Of a DNA stretch of 64,000 nt, positions 18,678 to 27,104 are shown piece by piece. Source of the DNA: Prevotella nigrescens (GTDB lineage: Bacteria; Bacteroidota; Bacteroidia; Bacteroidales; Bacteroidaceae); NCBI RefSeq assembly GCF_031191185.1, contig NZ_CP133465.1, positions 1,360,001 to 1,424,000 of the forward strand, given 5' to 3'. The translations under genes were made by a program, and so were the position numbers. A model generated the notes under the pieces. It saw only the letters and a program-made list of their open reading frames with translations. It did no database searches and had not been told where the DNA came from. Numbering within the stretch: the first letter of the stretch is position 1; each line of letters starts with the position of its first letter.

Positions 18678-18735
18678 TTTTACCCTACTTTTATTTCTTA
18701 TTACAATTATATTTCGTTTCATTTCGAAGAAATAT

Positions 18736-19809
18736 TTATTTTTTAAGAGCTAAGTTGTAATTATAATATTTTTTTACTCCCGTAATATCTTCAACTACTT
18801 CTATAAATGGGGGGAAGATAATATCTTCGTGCTTCATTATACCTTTTGTTTCTAATATCTGTAATCCTTTATATGGATGTGTAAAGGTATCCAATTCGAA
18901 GAACTGTCCTTTCCAAATGAATGTCTGACGAATTTTATGGATAGTTTGCCGATAAGGATCAGCCTGCCTAAGTAATGATTCATACAAGTTATTGTCAATT
19001 TGTCGTTCAGTCTCAACCTGTTCATTATTAGACAATGTCTTCTTTGTTGTATGAACATTGACAGAGAGTCCATTTAGAACTCGTCGTCTCAATCGAACTT
19101 CACTACATGGTTCAGAAGTCAGATAGGTCTGTGTTATCTCACTTATTATAGCCTCTGGAATATCACCTTTCAGTCGTATAATATATTTTCGCTCTTCAAC
19201 AGCTTGCCGAGGGATTTCCAGTACATCAGAAATCTCCTGTAACACTCTTTCGAGTTTGGTCTCAAAATCTTCATGATTATTTATTACACGTAGATGTGGG
19301 TGTTCAGACCAAGCATTTATAACTTTTTTATCAAGTACGCGCGCTAATTCGATACCTTCTGTTCGTTTTTTATTTGTGGCGGTTGTGTAAAATTGTTCAG
19401 CCCCATCTGCCGCACTTACCAAGTGTAAAACTGCATCATAACGAGAACGCAACTTTTCGTTATTCGTATTTACGTCGGATATTATCTGATTCCAAAGCGA
19501 TGGCTTCATATAAGCAGAGATATCCATCGCACCTCGGTCGCATACAATAAGAACAGGCTGCTTTATAGTTCTTGACATATGCTGGAATTTATCTTCTAAA
19601 GCTATTTGCATCTCCAAAGTAGCTTTTTCTCCTTCATAAAAAAGATCCTTATTGTTGGTAAGATAGTCCATTCCTGCTTGTAGGAATAAGGTTGGAAGTT
19701 CAGGAATTATAAACACTTTGTAACCAATACTAGAAAAGTGTTCCATTATTTTAACTAAAGCGGTTGTTTTACCAGCACAAGGTCCGCCTGTTAGTACAAT
19801 TGTCTTCAT
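18736..19809 (-). CDS. Ttd14-like P-loop NTPase fused to CYTH-like domain
   Basis: A 357-residue protein. Residues 8-16 (GGPCAGKTT) form a Walker A loop at the extreme N-terminus, with CDRGAMDISAYM near 92 as the following acidic motif, fitting the AAA_28/NadK-like ATPase fold. From about 200 on, alternating charged beta strands (KYIIRLKGDI, SEVRLRRRVLNG, HTTKKTL, FFELDTFT, LQILETKG, FIEVVEDITG) look like a CYTH/triphosphate-tunnel domain. The same pairing is known from animal Ttd14, which binds GTP and phosphoinositide. The ATG at 19809 is preferred to the TTG two codons earlier. Bacterial function unknown. Confidence 0.75.
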   Translation of the reverse strand: MKTIVLTGGPCAGKTTALVKIMEHFSSIGYKVFIIPELPTLFLQAGMDYLTNNKDLFYEGEKATLEMQIALEDKFQHMSRTIKQPVLIVCDRGAMDISAYMKPSLWNQIISDVNTNNEKLRSRYDAVLHLVSAADGAEQFYTTATNKKRTEGIELARVLDKKVINAWSEHPHLRVINNHEDFETKLERVLQEISDVLEIPRQAVEERKYIIRLKGDIPEAIISEITQTYLTSEPCSEVRLRRRVLNGLSVNVHTTKKTLSNNEQVETERQIDNNLYESLLRQADPYRQTIHKIRQTFIWKGQFFELDTFTHPYKGLQILETKGIMKHEDIIFPPFIEVVEDITGVKKYYNYNLALKK

Positions 19810-19812
19810 AAA

Positions 19813-19850
19813 CAAAAAATCCCTAACACCTTAAAAAAGATGAAAGGGAT
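19813..19850 (-). terminator. Terminator after rplI
   Basis: On the minus strand ATCCCT (19850-19845) pairs with AGGGAT (19824-19819), followed by TTTTTT. It sits immediately upstream of the ATPase/CYTH start codon, so the U-tract almost touches that ATG. Confidence 0.6.
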
Positions 19851-19905
19851 AATTCTATGATATATTTCAAGTAAATCCACGCAAACTCTCTATCGAGAAT
19901 TTATT

Positions 19906-20442
19906 TTATTCAGCTGTTGAAATTTCCTCTTCCACTACATCAACCTCTTCTGTAGGAGTATCAATAGTTTCTTCAACCTCTTTCACTTTAGGTTCTGGTT
20001 GATTTTCTGCTACAACAATGACAGGCAATTTAACCTCTACATCCTTAAAGAAATGGATTGTTGCTTCGAAAGTTCCAACTTTCTTTATATCACGCATCGT
20101 GATAATCTTACGATCAATTTCAATACCTTTCTTGGCCAATTCCTCGGCTACAATTGCCGTATTCACTGAACCATAAGTTACACCTGTAGCAGAAACTTTA
20201 GCAGCAATTACTAATTCTATGCCTTCAAGTTGTGCAGCACGCTTTTCTGCCTCAGCCTTTTTTGCAGCAATCTTTGCAGCTTGTTGCTTCAAATTCTCGG
20301 CTAATTGCTTTTTAGCAGAAGATGATGCAATTACACCTTTTCCTGTTGGAATAAGGTAGTTACGACCATATCCACCTTTTACATTTACGATATCGTTCTT
20401 ATAACCAAGTCCTATAATATCTTCTTTCAGTATGATTTCCAT
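19906..20442 (-). CDS. rplI: 50S ribosomal protein L9
   Basis: A 178-residue L9. The N-domain is typical (MEIILKEDIIGLGYKNDIVNVKGGYGRNYL..), followed by the long connecting helix (AAKIAAKKAEAEKRAAQLEG) and the C-domain. The last 30 residues are an acidic glutamate/valine-rich tail beyond the usual 148-150 residue length. Third gene of rpsF-rpsR-rplI. Confidence 0.97.
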   Translation of the reverse strand: MEIILKEDIIGLGYKNDIVNVKGGYGRNYLIPTGKGVIASSSAKKQLAENLKQQAAKIAAKKAEAEKRAAQLEGIELVIAAKVSATGVTYGSVNTAIVAEELAKKGIEIDRKIITMRDIKKVGTFEATIHFFKDVEVKLPVIVVAENQPEPKVKEVEETIDTPTEEVDVVEEEISTAE

Positions 20443-20458
20443 ATCTTTAGCCTCCTTT

Positions 20459-20731
20459 TTATTTCATCAAATCGGTTACGTATGGAAGCAAGGCAATCTG
20501 ACGAGCACGCTTAACAGCTTGTGCTACACGACGCTGATACTTCAAAGATGTACCTGTGATACGACGAGGAAGAATCTTCCCTTGTTCGTTTAAGAATTTT
20601 TTAAGAAACTCTCCATCCTTGTAGTCGATATATTTTATACCACTCTTTTTAAAACGACAATACTTCTTTTTCTTTGTATCAATTGATGGAGCGGTCAAAT
20701 AGCGGATTTCTGTCTTTTTCTGTTCTGCCAT
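20459..20731 (-). CDS. rpsR: 30S ribosomal protein S18
   Basis: A 90-residue S18 with [51 protein letters not shown] in its core (last part [10 protein letters not shown]). The frame is open 9 codons further up, but that would run into rpsF; the ATG at 20731 leaves a 2-base gap after the rpsF stop and is preferred. S18 pairs with S6 on the small subunit platform. Confidence 0.97.
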   Translation of the reverse strand: MAEQKKTEIRYLTAPSIDTKKKKYCRFKKSGIKYIDYKDGEFLKKFLNEQGKILPRRITGTSLKYQRRVAQAVKRARQIALLPYVTDLMK

Positions 20732-20733
20732 AA

Positions 20734-21078
20734 TTAAGCCTCCTTTACTGCTGCCCATTTTGCACGACGTTTCTCAGCGTATGCTGCAGAATATTTATCT
20801 TGCTTGATGGTTATAAAACGAATAACTTTCTCGTCACGGCGGAATCCTGTTTCGAGAGTTCTTACAACTGAAGGGTCAGCATTAAACTCCAACATAGCGT
20901 AGAAACCTGATGATTTCTTCTGAATGTTGTAAGCCAATTTTTTAAGACCCCAAATCTCCTCGTTCAAGATTTCAGCTCCATTATCTGTGAGCAGTTTCTT
21001 GAATTTAGCGACCGCTTCCTTCATCTGTTCATCAGACAAAACGGGAGTCAAAATGAAAACGGTTTCGTATTGATTCAT
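20734..21078 (-). CDS. rpsF: 30S ribosomal protein S6
   Basis: A 114-residue S6: [18 protein letters not shown] start, [24 protein letters not shown] and the [12 protein letters not shown] strand. First gene of the rpsF-rpsR-rplI operon. Upstream is a good promoter and a short leader with a CACC-G / GGTG hairpin that might serve S6:S18 feedback control. Confidence 0.97.
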   Translation of the reverse strand: MNQYETVFILTPVLSDEQMKEAVAKFKKLLTDNGAEILNEEIWGLKKLAYNIQKKSSGFYAMLEFNADPSVVRTLETGFRRDEKVIRFITIKQDKYSAAYAEKRRAKWAAVKEA

Positions 21079-21137
21079 TCTACTTGTTAAATAATTAATT
21101 TATAAAAAACATACACCTCGTATTTCGAAATGCGGTG

Positions 21138-21169
21138 CAAAAGTACTGTTTTTTTATGAAGTAACCAAA
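21138..21169 (-). promoter_or_regulatory. Promoter for rpsF operon
   Basis: On the minus strand TTTG (21169-21166), 20 bases, then TACTTTTG (21145-21138). The transcript would start near 21132 and begin with the candidate CACCG hairpin. Confidence 0.7.
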
Positions 21170-21192
21170 TGTTTTTCGTACTTTTGTATTCT

Positions 21193-21360
21193 ATGAAAGG
21201 ATATGTCAAATATTTAGGATTAATTTCGGTATTGGCAGGGCTTGCATTGTTTGCCATTCACATTATATTTAATATAAAAGGAAACAGCCTGCTTTTTTCT
21301 GGGTTAGCCTTGGTAATAGTTGGTGCTATCGCTCATGTGGAACTGGAAAAGCGTATATGA
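21193..21360 (+). CDS. Small two-helix membrane protein
   Basis: A 55-residue hydrophobic protein from the ATG at 21193 (MKGYVKYLGLISVLAGLALF), with two membrane segments (residues 7-24 and 31-47) and a charged tail ELEKRI. A frame-open ATG at 21169 precedes the -7 box TACTTTTG (21179-21186), so it cannot be the start if that promoter is used. The box ends only 6 bases before the ATG. Function unknown. Confidence 0.6.
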   Translation: MKGYVKYLGLISVLAGLALFAIHIIFNIKGNSLLFSGLALVIVGAIAHVELEKRI

Positions 21361-21378
21361 TGATGCACAAGAATCAAG

Positions 21379-21415
21379 TAAAAAGCTCAAAGGAGATTAT
21401 CCATTGAGCTTTTTC
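21379..21415. terminator. Bidirectional terminator before rprY end
   Basis: AAAAAGCTCAA (21380-21390) and TTGAGCTTTTT (21404-21414) make an 11-bp stem with A and T flanks, serving both the small membrane gene and rprY. Confidence 0.85.
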
Positions 21416-21420
21416 TTTAT

Positions 21421-22128
21421 TTATTCTTCGTCTGGTACGATAAGTTTATATCCTTTGCCATGAATGTTTATAATTTCTATTTGGTCATCTGCTTTCAGAT
21501 GTTTACGTAATTTAGTAATATAGACATCCATTGAGCGTGCATTGAAGTAGTTGTCGTCTATCCAGATTGTTTTTAAAGCATAATCACGTTGCAGTATTTC
21601 ATTGGAGTGTGCACAAAGCAAAGCCAACAATTCATTTTCTTTCGTTGTTAGTTTTGTTGCTTTTTCGGGATCATTATCAAGGGTAAGTAACTGCTTTTGT
21701 GTATCAAAAGTAAAACGGCCAATTTGATAAAGCGTTGATTCTTTTGTTCTCTTACCTCGTACGCGGCGAAGAATGGCTTCAATACGGAATACCAATTCTT
21801 CCATTGAGAAAGGTTTCGTTATATAATCATCTGCTCCTATCTTAAAACCAGCAAGAATATCTTCTTTCAGCTGCTTGGCTGTCAAGAATATTATTGGGAT
21901 TTCTGCATTTGTTTGGCGAATTTCTTGTGCCAATGTAAATCCGTCTTTCTTAGGCATCATTACATCGAGTACACAGATGTCATATTTGTTTTTTAGGAAA
22001 GTCTTATATCCAACTTCTCCATCAGGACACAAATCTGCTTGATAACCCTTAGCTTGTAAATACTCACTCAACAGTGTTCCGAGATTCTCATCATCTTCAC
22101 ACAACAAAATTTTGAACTTTTCTTCCAT
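21421..22128 (-). CDS. rprY: Response regulator RprY
   Basis: A 235-residue OmpR/PhoB-type regulator: receiver domain with phospho-acceptor D55 (CVLDVMMPKKDG), the acidic pair E11-D12-D13, T and K of the switch (FLTAKQ, DDYITKPFS), then a winged-helix DNA-binding domain (LTTKENELLALLCAHSNE, NARSMDVYITKLRKHL, IINIHGKGYKL). Length and partner match RprY of Bacteroides and Porphyromonas. It lies 32 bases behind the kinase gene. Confidence 0.9.
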   Translation of the reverse strand: MEEKFKILLCEDDENLGTLLSEYLQAKGYQADLCPDGEVGYKTFLKNKYDICVLDVMMPKKDGFTLAQEIRQTNAEIPIIFLTAKQLKEDILAGFKIGADDYITKPFSMEELVFRIEAILRRVRGKRTKESTLYQIGRFTFDTQKQLLTLDNDPEKATKLTTKENELLALLCAHSNEILQRDYALKTIWIDDNYFNARSMDVYITKLRKHLKADDQIEIINIHGKGYKLIVPDEE

Positions 22129-22160
22129 ATTGTTTCTCCTTTATTAAAATATTATCATAC

Positions 22161-23708
22161 TTATTTATCTAATAACACAGGTAATATAATCGTAAATTTT
22201 GTTCCTTTCCCATATTCACTATCTACTTTTATCTCACCTTCGTGTAAGTCTATCATTCTTTTAACGTAGGCTAATCCTAATCCGAATCCCTTTACATTAT
22301 GTAGATTGCCTGTATGTACACGATAGAATTTCTCAAAGATTTTCTTTAAATTTTCTTTCTTTATTCCTTGTCCTGTATCTCGTATTGTTAAATAAAGATG
22401 GTCATTTGTATTCCAAGTTCTCAAATACACATTCAGTGGCTGGTCAGCTTTTGCATATTTGACAGCATTGTCCAACAGATTGAATATCACATTCTGAAAG
22501 TGCATTTCGTCTACATACATTTTGGAATCTATTGCATCTATTTCCGTATAAACCTTCCCTCCTGTATGTTCTACGCGCAATGTAAACGAATGAGCAATGG
22601 TCTCAACCATCTCATTTAAATCTACATACTTCTTTTTCAATACAGCTTTCTTACTATCGTACATACTCATCTGAAGAACTTTCTCTACCAAGAAGCGTAG
22701 CCGTTTCGTCTCATCAGTTATTACTCCACCAAGATGTTCTATCATTTTAGGCGACTTGACCAGTCCTTTATCGTTCATCATCTGTGCAGCTAAAGAGATA
22801 CTTGCTATTGGTGTCTTTAGCTCATGCGTCATGTTATTTATAAAATCATTCTTTATTTCCGAATACTTCTTCTGTCTGAATATTATGACAATTGTAAAAA
22901 TAAACGTTACCAATAATACCATTGTAAAGATGATAGATGGAATCATAAAACGTACACTTGAGAATATATAGCTATTCATGTCAGGAAAATGTACTTTTAC
23001 TACGCCCATTCTGTTTGGAGGGTCATTCCGAAAAAGAACTTGCGAATAACTGTTGCCTTCTCCATCGCTAATGTAGTCCGGACATCTGTAAACTTCACGT
23101 CCATCTTGTGTATATACGGAGAAATGATATGGAATATTAATTCCATTATTCATCATTTCTGCTTTTAAATCTTGATCGAGCATCTTAAAGTTTATTCGCT
23201 CGTTCAAAGGCTTGTCTGATGCGGAATAAAGAATATTATAAACAACTTCTTCTAATAAGGCCTTTTGATAAACATAACGATTTCTCACAACTTCTTGCAT
23301 TCTACGTTTAGTTGCAGAAATAGTTCCTGTATCGTTGCGCAGAATTGTTGCTTTTGAACGCAAAGAGGGATTGCTTTGCGCTAATTTTACTTCGAACGAA
23401 GAATAAGAATCGTCAGTGTCAATTGTTTTCTGTCTTCCGCCTCCATCTACTACCTCTTTCTTTTGCTGAGAAGAATCGAGCCGTGCGCTCTTCAATTCGT
23501 TATTATTCACATCTTTCTCTAAGAACCTTAATGTTTCGTTAAGTTCCATATTACGCGATGCTTGATAAAGAGCACGGTTAACAGATTCGTCGAATTGCTC
23601 TTTCTTCATCTCCGCCATATCTTCAATATAATTGAGTTGGAGCAGAAGAAGGGCAAGGAACGAAAGTCCCATTATTATAGCAATTGTCCAAATCGTTTTC
23701 TTATTCAT
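22161..23708 (-). CDS. rprX: Sensor histidine kinase RprX
   Basis: A 515-residue kinase with membrane helices near residues 5-26 and 254-276 enclosing a 225-residue periplasmic sensor, then the HisKA motif with H295 (NNMTHELKTP), an N box (NVIFNLLDNAVKYAK) and G boxes (DTGQGIKKENL, GFGLGLAYVK). This is the RprX layout of Bacteroidetes, a system linked to envelope and redox stress in studied species. A TATCTTTG box on the minus strand at 23787-23780 precedes it by about 72 bases. Confidence 0.9.
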   Translation of the reverse strand: MNKKTIWTIAIIMGLSFLALLLLQLNYIEDMAEMKKEQFDESVNRALYQASRNMELNETLRFLEKDVNNNELKSARLDSSQQKKEVVDGGGRQKTIDTDDSYSSFEVKLAQSNPSLRSKATILRNDTGTISATKRRMQEVVRNRYVYQKALLEEVVYNILYSASDKPLNERINFKMLDQDLKAEMMNNGINIPYHFSVYTQDGREVYRCPDYISDGEGNSYSQVLFRNDPPNRMGVVKVHFPDMNSYIFSSVRFMIPSIIFTMVLLVTFIFTIVIIFRQKKYSEIKNDFINNMTHELKTPIASISLAAQMMNDKGLVKSPKMIEHLGGVITDETKRLRFLVEKVLQMSMYDSKKAVLKKKYVDLNEMVETIAHSFTLRVEHTGGKVYTEIDAIDSKMYVDEMHFQNVIFNLLDNAVKYAKADQPLNVYLRTWNTNDHLYLTIRDTGQGIKKENLKKIFEKFYRVHTGNLHNVKGFGLGLAYVKRMIDLHEGEIKVDSEYGKGTKFTIILPVLLDK

Positions 23709-23779
23709 AATTTTTCGTACACATTTGCATATTTATTTCCATGCAGTCCCAATCTTACGTTATGTAATATTAGACGGAA

Positions 23780-23812
23780 CAAAGATACTATATCCATTAA
23801 TAAATTAACAAT
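23780..23812 (-). promoter_or_regulatory. Promoter for rprXY
   Basis: Minus-strand TATCTTTG (23787-23780) with ATTG at 23812-23809, spacing 21. The rest of the 309-base rprX-mltG gap holds the mltG -7 box TACCTTTG at 23990-23997 and nothing else recognised. Confidence 0.55.
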
Positions 23813-24017
23813 AGAAAGTTAATTATTATGGGATATTTCATTTATTTTAAATGTATATACCAATTCTAATTGACATTTATCTACTAAAAATCAATAGAGT
23901 ATATGCCAAGATAGGGAAACAGTTTAGGTGATAACTCAAAAATGACATACTTTTATTGCGTTAGTAATATTAAATCCAGTCAAAATGTTTACCTTTGCAC
24001 GCAAATAATTATATAGT

Positions 24018-25052
24018 ATGGTAAAATCAAGACGTAATAAGCACAATCGTAAAAATATAGAAGTTATAGGTAGCATTATTGTTATTGGTGTCTTATCTAT
24101 CTGTTTTCTCCTTTTCTCTTCAATGTCGAACAGTGGAGAAACGAAATATATATTTATCAACCACAACGACAATATAGACTCTGTCTACCATAAATTAGAG
24201 AAGGTTTCTACCAAGCATAGTTTATGGACATTCAAACTACTTGCTACTTTGTTTTCGTATAAAGATCATATCCGACCAGGTAGATACACAATAGGAAAAT
24301 CGGGGGCTTTAATGACGTTCCGTAACTTCAGGAACGGGAAGCAATCTTCAATCCCGATTACTTTGCGGTCTGTACGAACACTTGGAGACTTAGCTACAGA
24401 CGTAAGTAGGAAACTTACGTTTTCGAGAAAGGAACTAATGGACTCGCTAACTTCAGAATCTGTGTGCAGAAAGTATGGTTACACTCCAAAGAATATAATT
24501 GCCATGTTTATTCCAAACACATACGATTTCTATTGGAACACTACTGTATCCGACTTCTTAGAGAAGATGTATAAGGAGAATAAACGCTTCTGGAATTTCG
24601 ACCGTACAAAGAAAGCTGAAAACGATGGGCTAAATAAAGAAGAGGTTATGACACTTGCAAGTATTGTAGACGAAGAGACCTCTAATGAAAGTGAGATGCC
24701 TAAAATAGCAGGAATGTATATCAATCGTCTGCGAAGGAACATGCCTTTGCAAGCCGACCCGACAGTAAAGTTTGCACTTGGTAAATTCGAAGCTCATCGC
24801 ATTTACCATAAATGGTTAAACTATGACAGTCCTTATAATACATATAAATATAAAGGACTTCCTCCCGGCCCAATTCGCATTCCTACAGTTGCTGCCATCG
24901 ATGCTGTTTTAAACTATGTGCACCATAACTATTTATATATGTGTGCCAAGGAAGATTTCAGTGGAACGCACAACTTTGCAGAAACTTACGAGGAACATTC
25001 CGTAAATGCTGCAAAATATGCCAAGGCGTTAACTGACAGAGGTATAGAATAG
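24018..25052 (+). CDS. mltG: Endolytic transglycosylase MltG
   Basis: A 344-residue YceG-family protein: short cytoplasmic basic N-terminus, one membrane helix (about residues 17-36), a LysM-like region and the catalytic domain. LASIVDEETSNESEMPKIAGMY with E219/E220 falls at the catalytic position, followed by YINRLRRNMPLQADPTVKFAL and SPYNTYKYKGLPPGPI. MltG cuts nascent glycan strands and so sets the release point of peptidoglycan chains. It has its own -7 box and a strong terminator. Confidence 0.94.
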   Translation: MVKSRRNKHNRKNIEVIGSIIVIGVLSICFLLFSSMSNSGETKYIFINHNDNIDSVYHKLEKVSTKHSLWTFKLLATLFSYKDHIRPGRYTIGKSGALMTFRNFRNGKQSSIPITLRSVRTLGDLATDVSRKLTFSRKELMDSLTSESVCRKYGYTPKNIIAMFIPNTYDFYWNTTVSDFLEKMYKENKRFWNFDRTKKAENDGLNKEEVMTLASIVDEETSNESEMPKIAGMYINRLRRNMPLQADPTVKFALGKFEAHRIYHKWLNYDSPYNTYKYKGLPPGPIRIPTVAAIDAVLNYVHHNYLYMCAKEDFSGTHNFAETYEEHSVNAAKYAKALTDRGIE

Positions 25053-25089
25053 AGGAATATGTATTTAAAACTATCGCTTTGTACAAGAT

Positions 25090-25136
25090 AAAAAATCAGT
25101 CGACTGAAATTGAGGAAATAGTTGACTGATTTTTTA
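25090..25136 (+). terminator. Terminator after mltG
   Basis: AAAAATCAGTCGACT (25091-25105) pairs with AGTTGACTGATTTTT (25120-25134) over 15 bp with one G-U, flanked by A and T runs. Confidence 0.85.
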
Positions 25137-25245
25137 TAAGAAGACATCATAGACTTCCTAACATTTATCTACATAGTCGTCCCTTAAAAATGTCCTGTTA
25201 TAATGATTTACAGTTAATTACCTTCGTATCTATTTGTATGTTCCT

Positions 25246-25385
25246 GGGTACTGTCTTGAAAAGTGTGTAAGCCCACATTTTCTTTATCTTTGAATAAAGT
25301 AAAAAATAACAGAAGATGGAACTTACACAATTACAAATTTCGGAAATTATTTCCAACTACACAGGCAGTAGCGAGCTTTTTAGAC
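25246..25385 (+). mobile_element. Left-end remnant of an IS256-type element
   Basis: GGTACTGTCTTGAAAAGTGT at about 25247 resembles the terminal sequence of Bacteroidetes IS256-family elements; a -7 box TATCTTTG (25286-25293) and an ATG at 25316 follow. The first 20 codons (MELTQLQISEIISNYTGS) look like the start of an IS256-type transposase; the frame then enters foreign sequence and stops at 25417 after 33 codons. Only the first part of the element is present. Family call is from memory of such proteins, moderate. Confidence 0.45.
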
Positions 25386-25600
25386 ACTACCTTTATTCCA
25401 CGCAGTATCAGCAATAGAGTGTGTATGGCAAAGAGGGCGTCTGCTCCTTTGTCTGCTCTAAAAGTTCCTGGTATCTTCTGATTTATTTTGAGTTTTCAGA
25501 TTCCTCTTTCGCTTGCATTGTTATCAGAAGGTATCATGGGTTCTTCTAAGAAGTTGAAGATATAAATCCCTACATTATTATAAAGTGCTCCTTTAGCATA
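25380..25600 (-). pseudogene. IS66-type transposase C-terminal remnant
   Basis: On the minus strand the C-terminal hallmark of IS66/TnpC transposases is readable: FLEEPMIPSDNNASERGI, an in-frame TGA where an arginine codon is expected, KLKINQKIPGTFRADKGADA, then a frameshift into HSIADTAWNKGSV. At least two inactivating changes and loss of everything upstream mark it as a fossil. It abuts the IS256-type left end, so one element probably inserted into or deleted part of the other. Confidence 0.65.
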
Positions 25601-25625
25601 AAACGTTAATAAATAAATGTTTTGC

Positions 25626-25655
25626 TTTGCAATCCAATATCTTTTCGTAACTTTG
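25626..25655 (+). promoter_or_regulatory. Promoter for rfbC
   Basis: TTTG at 25626-25629, 18 bases, TAACTTTG at 25648-25655; the ATG follows 29 bases later. This excludes upstream starts for rfbC. Confidence 0.7.
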
Positions 25656-25684
25656 CAAATACAAAATACTATTACAAGAAAGAT

Positions 25685-26236
25685 ATGGAATATAAAAAGA
25701 CTGGCATTGAAGGTGTTTGGGTTATAGAACCAAAAGTGTTTAGTGATAACCGTGGATACTTTTACGAAGTGTGGAAACAAGCAGACTTTGACGAGCATAT
25801 TGGATATCACGTAGAGTTCATTCAAGATAACGAATCGAAATCAAACTTTGGTGTACTCCGTGGGCTTCATTATCAAAAAGGCGAATACTCACAAGCTAAA
25901 TTAGTACGTGTGCTAAAAGGAAGAGTGCTTGATGTGGCTGTAGACTTACGAAAAGATTCACCTACGCTGGGCAAATACGTCATGGTTGAGCTGTCGGAAG
26001 AGAACAAACGCCAGTTCTTTATGCCGCGCGGGTTTGCACATGGTTTCCTTGTACTATCAGATGAAGCTGTATTTACTTATAAGGTAGATAATATTTATGC
26101 TCCACAAAGTGAAGTAAGTCTTAGATGGAATGATGAGACTATCGGAATAAACTGGCCTATCGATATGAAAGAAGTTGTTACTTCCGATAAAGACTTGAAC
26201 CGGGCTGTTGCCTGGGATAAGGCTGTCCTCTTTTAA
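25685..26236 (+). CDS. rfbC: dTDP-4-dehydrorhamnose 3,5-epimerase
   Basis: A 183-residue RmlC-type cupin from the ATG at 25685: FSDNRGYFYEVW, FIQDNESKSNFGVLRGLHYQ with the catalytic H62, then LVRVLKGRVLDVAVDLRKDSPT and FFMPRGFAHGFLVLSD. It converts dTDP-4-keto-6-deoxyglucose to the L-lyxo form in rhamnose synthesis for surface polysaccharide. The other rml genes are not in the window, so it is either solitary or acts with genes elsewhere. Confidence 0.95.
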   Translation: MEYKKTGIEGVWVIEPKVFSDNRGYFYEVWKQADFDEHIGYHVEFIQDNESKSNFGVLRGLHYQKGEYSQAKLVRVLKGRVLDVAVDLRKDSPTLGKYVMVELSEENKRQFFMPRGFAHGFLVLSDEAVFTYKVDNIYAPQSEVSLRWNDETIGINWPIDMKEVVTSDKDLNRAVAWDKAVLF

Positions 26237-26254
26237 TGGCTAATAAAACGGATA

Positions 26255-27043
26255 ATGAAACAAAACAGTTTCTGCTTAATCTTTCTTTGTCTGCTTCTTG
26301 CTGGGTGTTTCGGTAATTCCAAACAAGGCGAACCTGTTGTTGAAGATACGAAGGCAAAAGAACTGTTTCAAGGTCTTTGGGTGTCTGACGATAATGGCGA
26401 ACCGGCTTTGCTTGCCAAAGGCGACAGTGTCTTTTATCCCGATTCGGGCAGCATACCCGTGCGTTTTTGGATTTACAAAGACTCCTTCTATCTGAAAGGA
26501 CAGAGCAGGAATGAATACAAGATAGAGAAACAATCGGAAAATTCCTTCACCTTTATAAATGATAACGGCGAAGAAGTGCGCCTCGTGAAGAGTAGGGACA
26601 AAGACCTGCGTGCATCGTTCGGCTATCATGTATATGCAATGAACACGTTCCTGCATGCAGAAACCGATACGGTGGTAAGAACAGACTTAGGCTATTTCAA
26701 TATTAAGATATCGGTTGCAACAACCTCCGATAAGATTATAAAGTCTACTTATAATGAAAATGGCATAGAGGTAGACAATGCATACCTCGATAATGCTGCC
26801 TCTCTTGTAATTTCTAATCAGAAGAAAACAGTCTACTCACACGAGTTTAGAAAACAGGAGTTTGCTTCACTTATCGATAAGGCTTTTTTAGAGAAGAGTA
26901 TCTTGCGCAGGTTCGAGTTCAACCATGCCGATGCCAAGGCTCTATATTTCGATGCAGTCATCGGTATTCCAGATGCCTCTACAAGTTATGTCATTGCGGT
27001 CAAGATAACGGCAGATGGCAAATTGGCTATGAAAATGAGGTAG
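26255..27043 (+). CDS. Lipoprotein of unknown function
   Basis: A 262-residue protein with a lipoprotein signal peptide ending in LLLAGC (C18). It continues GNSKQGEPVVEDTKAKELFQ, followed by a beta-rich region (GLWVSDDNGEPALLAKGD, IPVRFWIYKDSFYLKG). The first half recalls lipocalin-like Bacteroidetes domains that start with a GLWVS strand, but no family can be named. It begins 18 bases behind rfbC and may share its promoter; probably anchored to the outer membrane. Confidence 0.7.
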   Translation: MKQNSFCLIFLCLLLAGCFGNSKQGEPVVEDTKAKELFQGLWVSDDNGEPALLAKGDSVFYPDSGSIPVRFWIYKDSFYLKGQSRNEYKIEKQSENSFTFINDNGEEVRLVKSRDKDLRASFGYHVYAMNTFLHAETDTVVRTDLGYFNIKISVATTSDKIIKSTYNENGIEVDNAYLDNAASLVISNQKKTVYSHEFRKQEFASLIDKAFLEKSILRRFEFNHADAKALYFDAVIGIPDASTSYVIAVKITADGKLAMKMR

Positions 27044-27104
27044 ACAAATAGCGGAGAAGACTATTCGGAACTCCCACCTATGCCCCATATAAAATAAATG
27101 AATT

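Noticed and set aside
25622..25684. Longer rfbC start adding 21 residues
   Set aside because: It would begin in front of the TTTG/TAACTTTG promoter, and the added residues do not belong to the RmlC fold.
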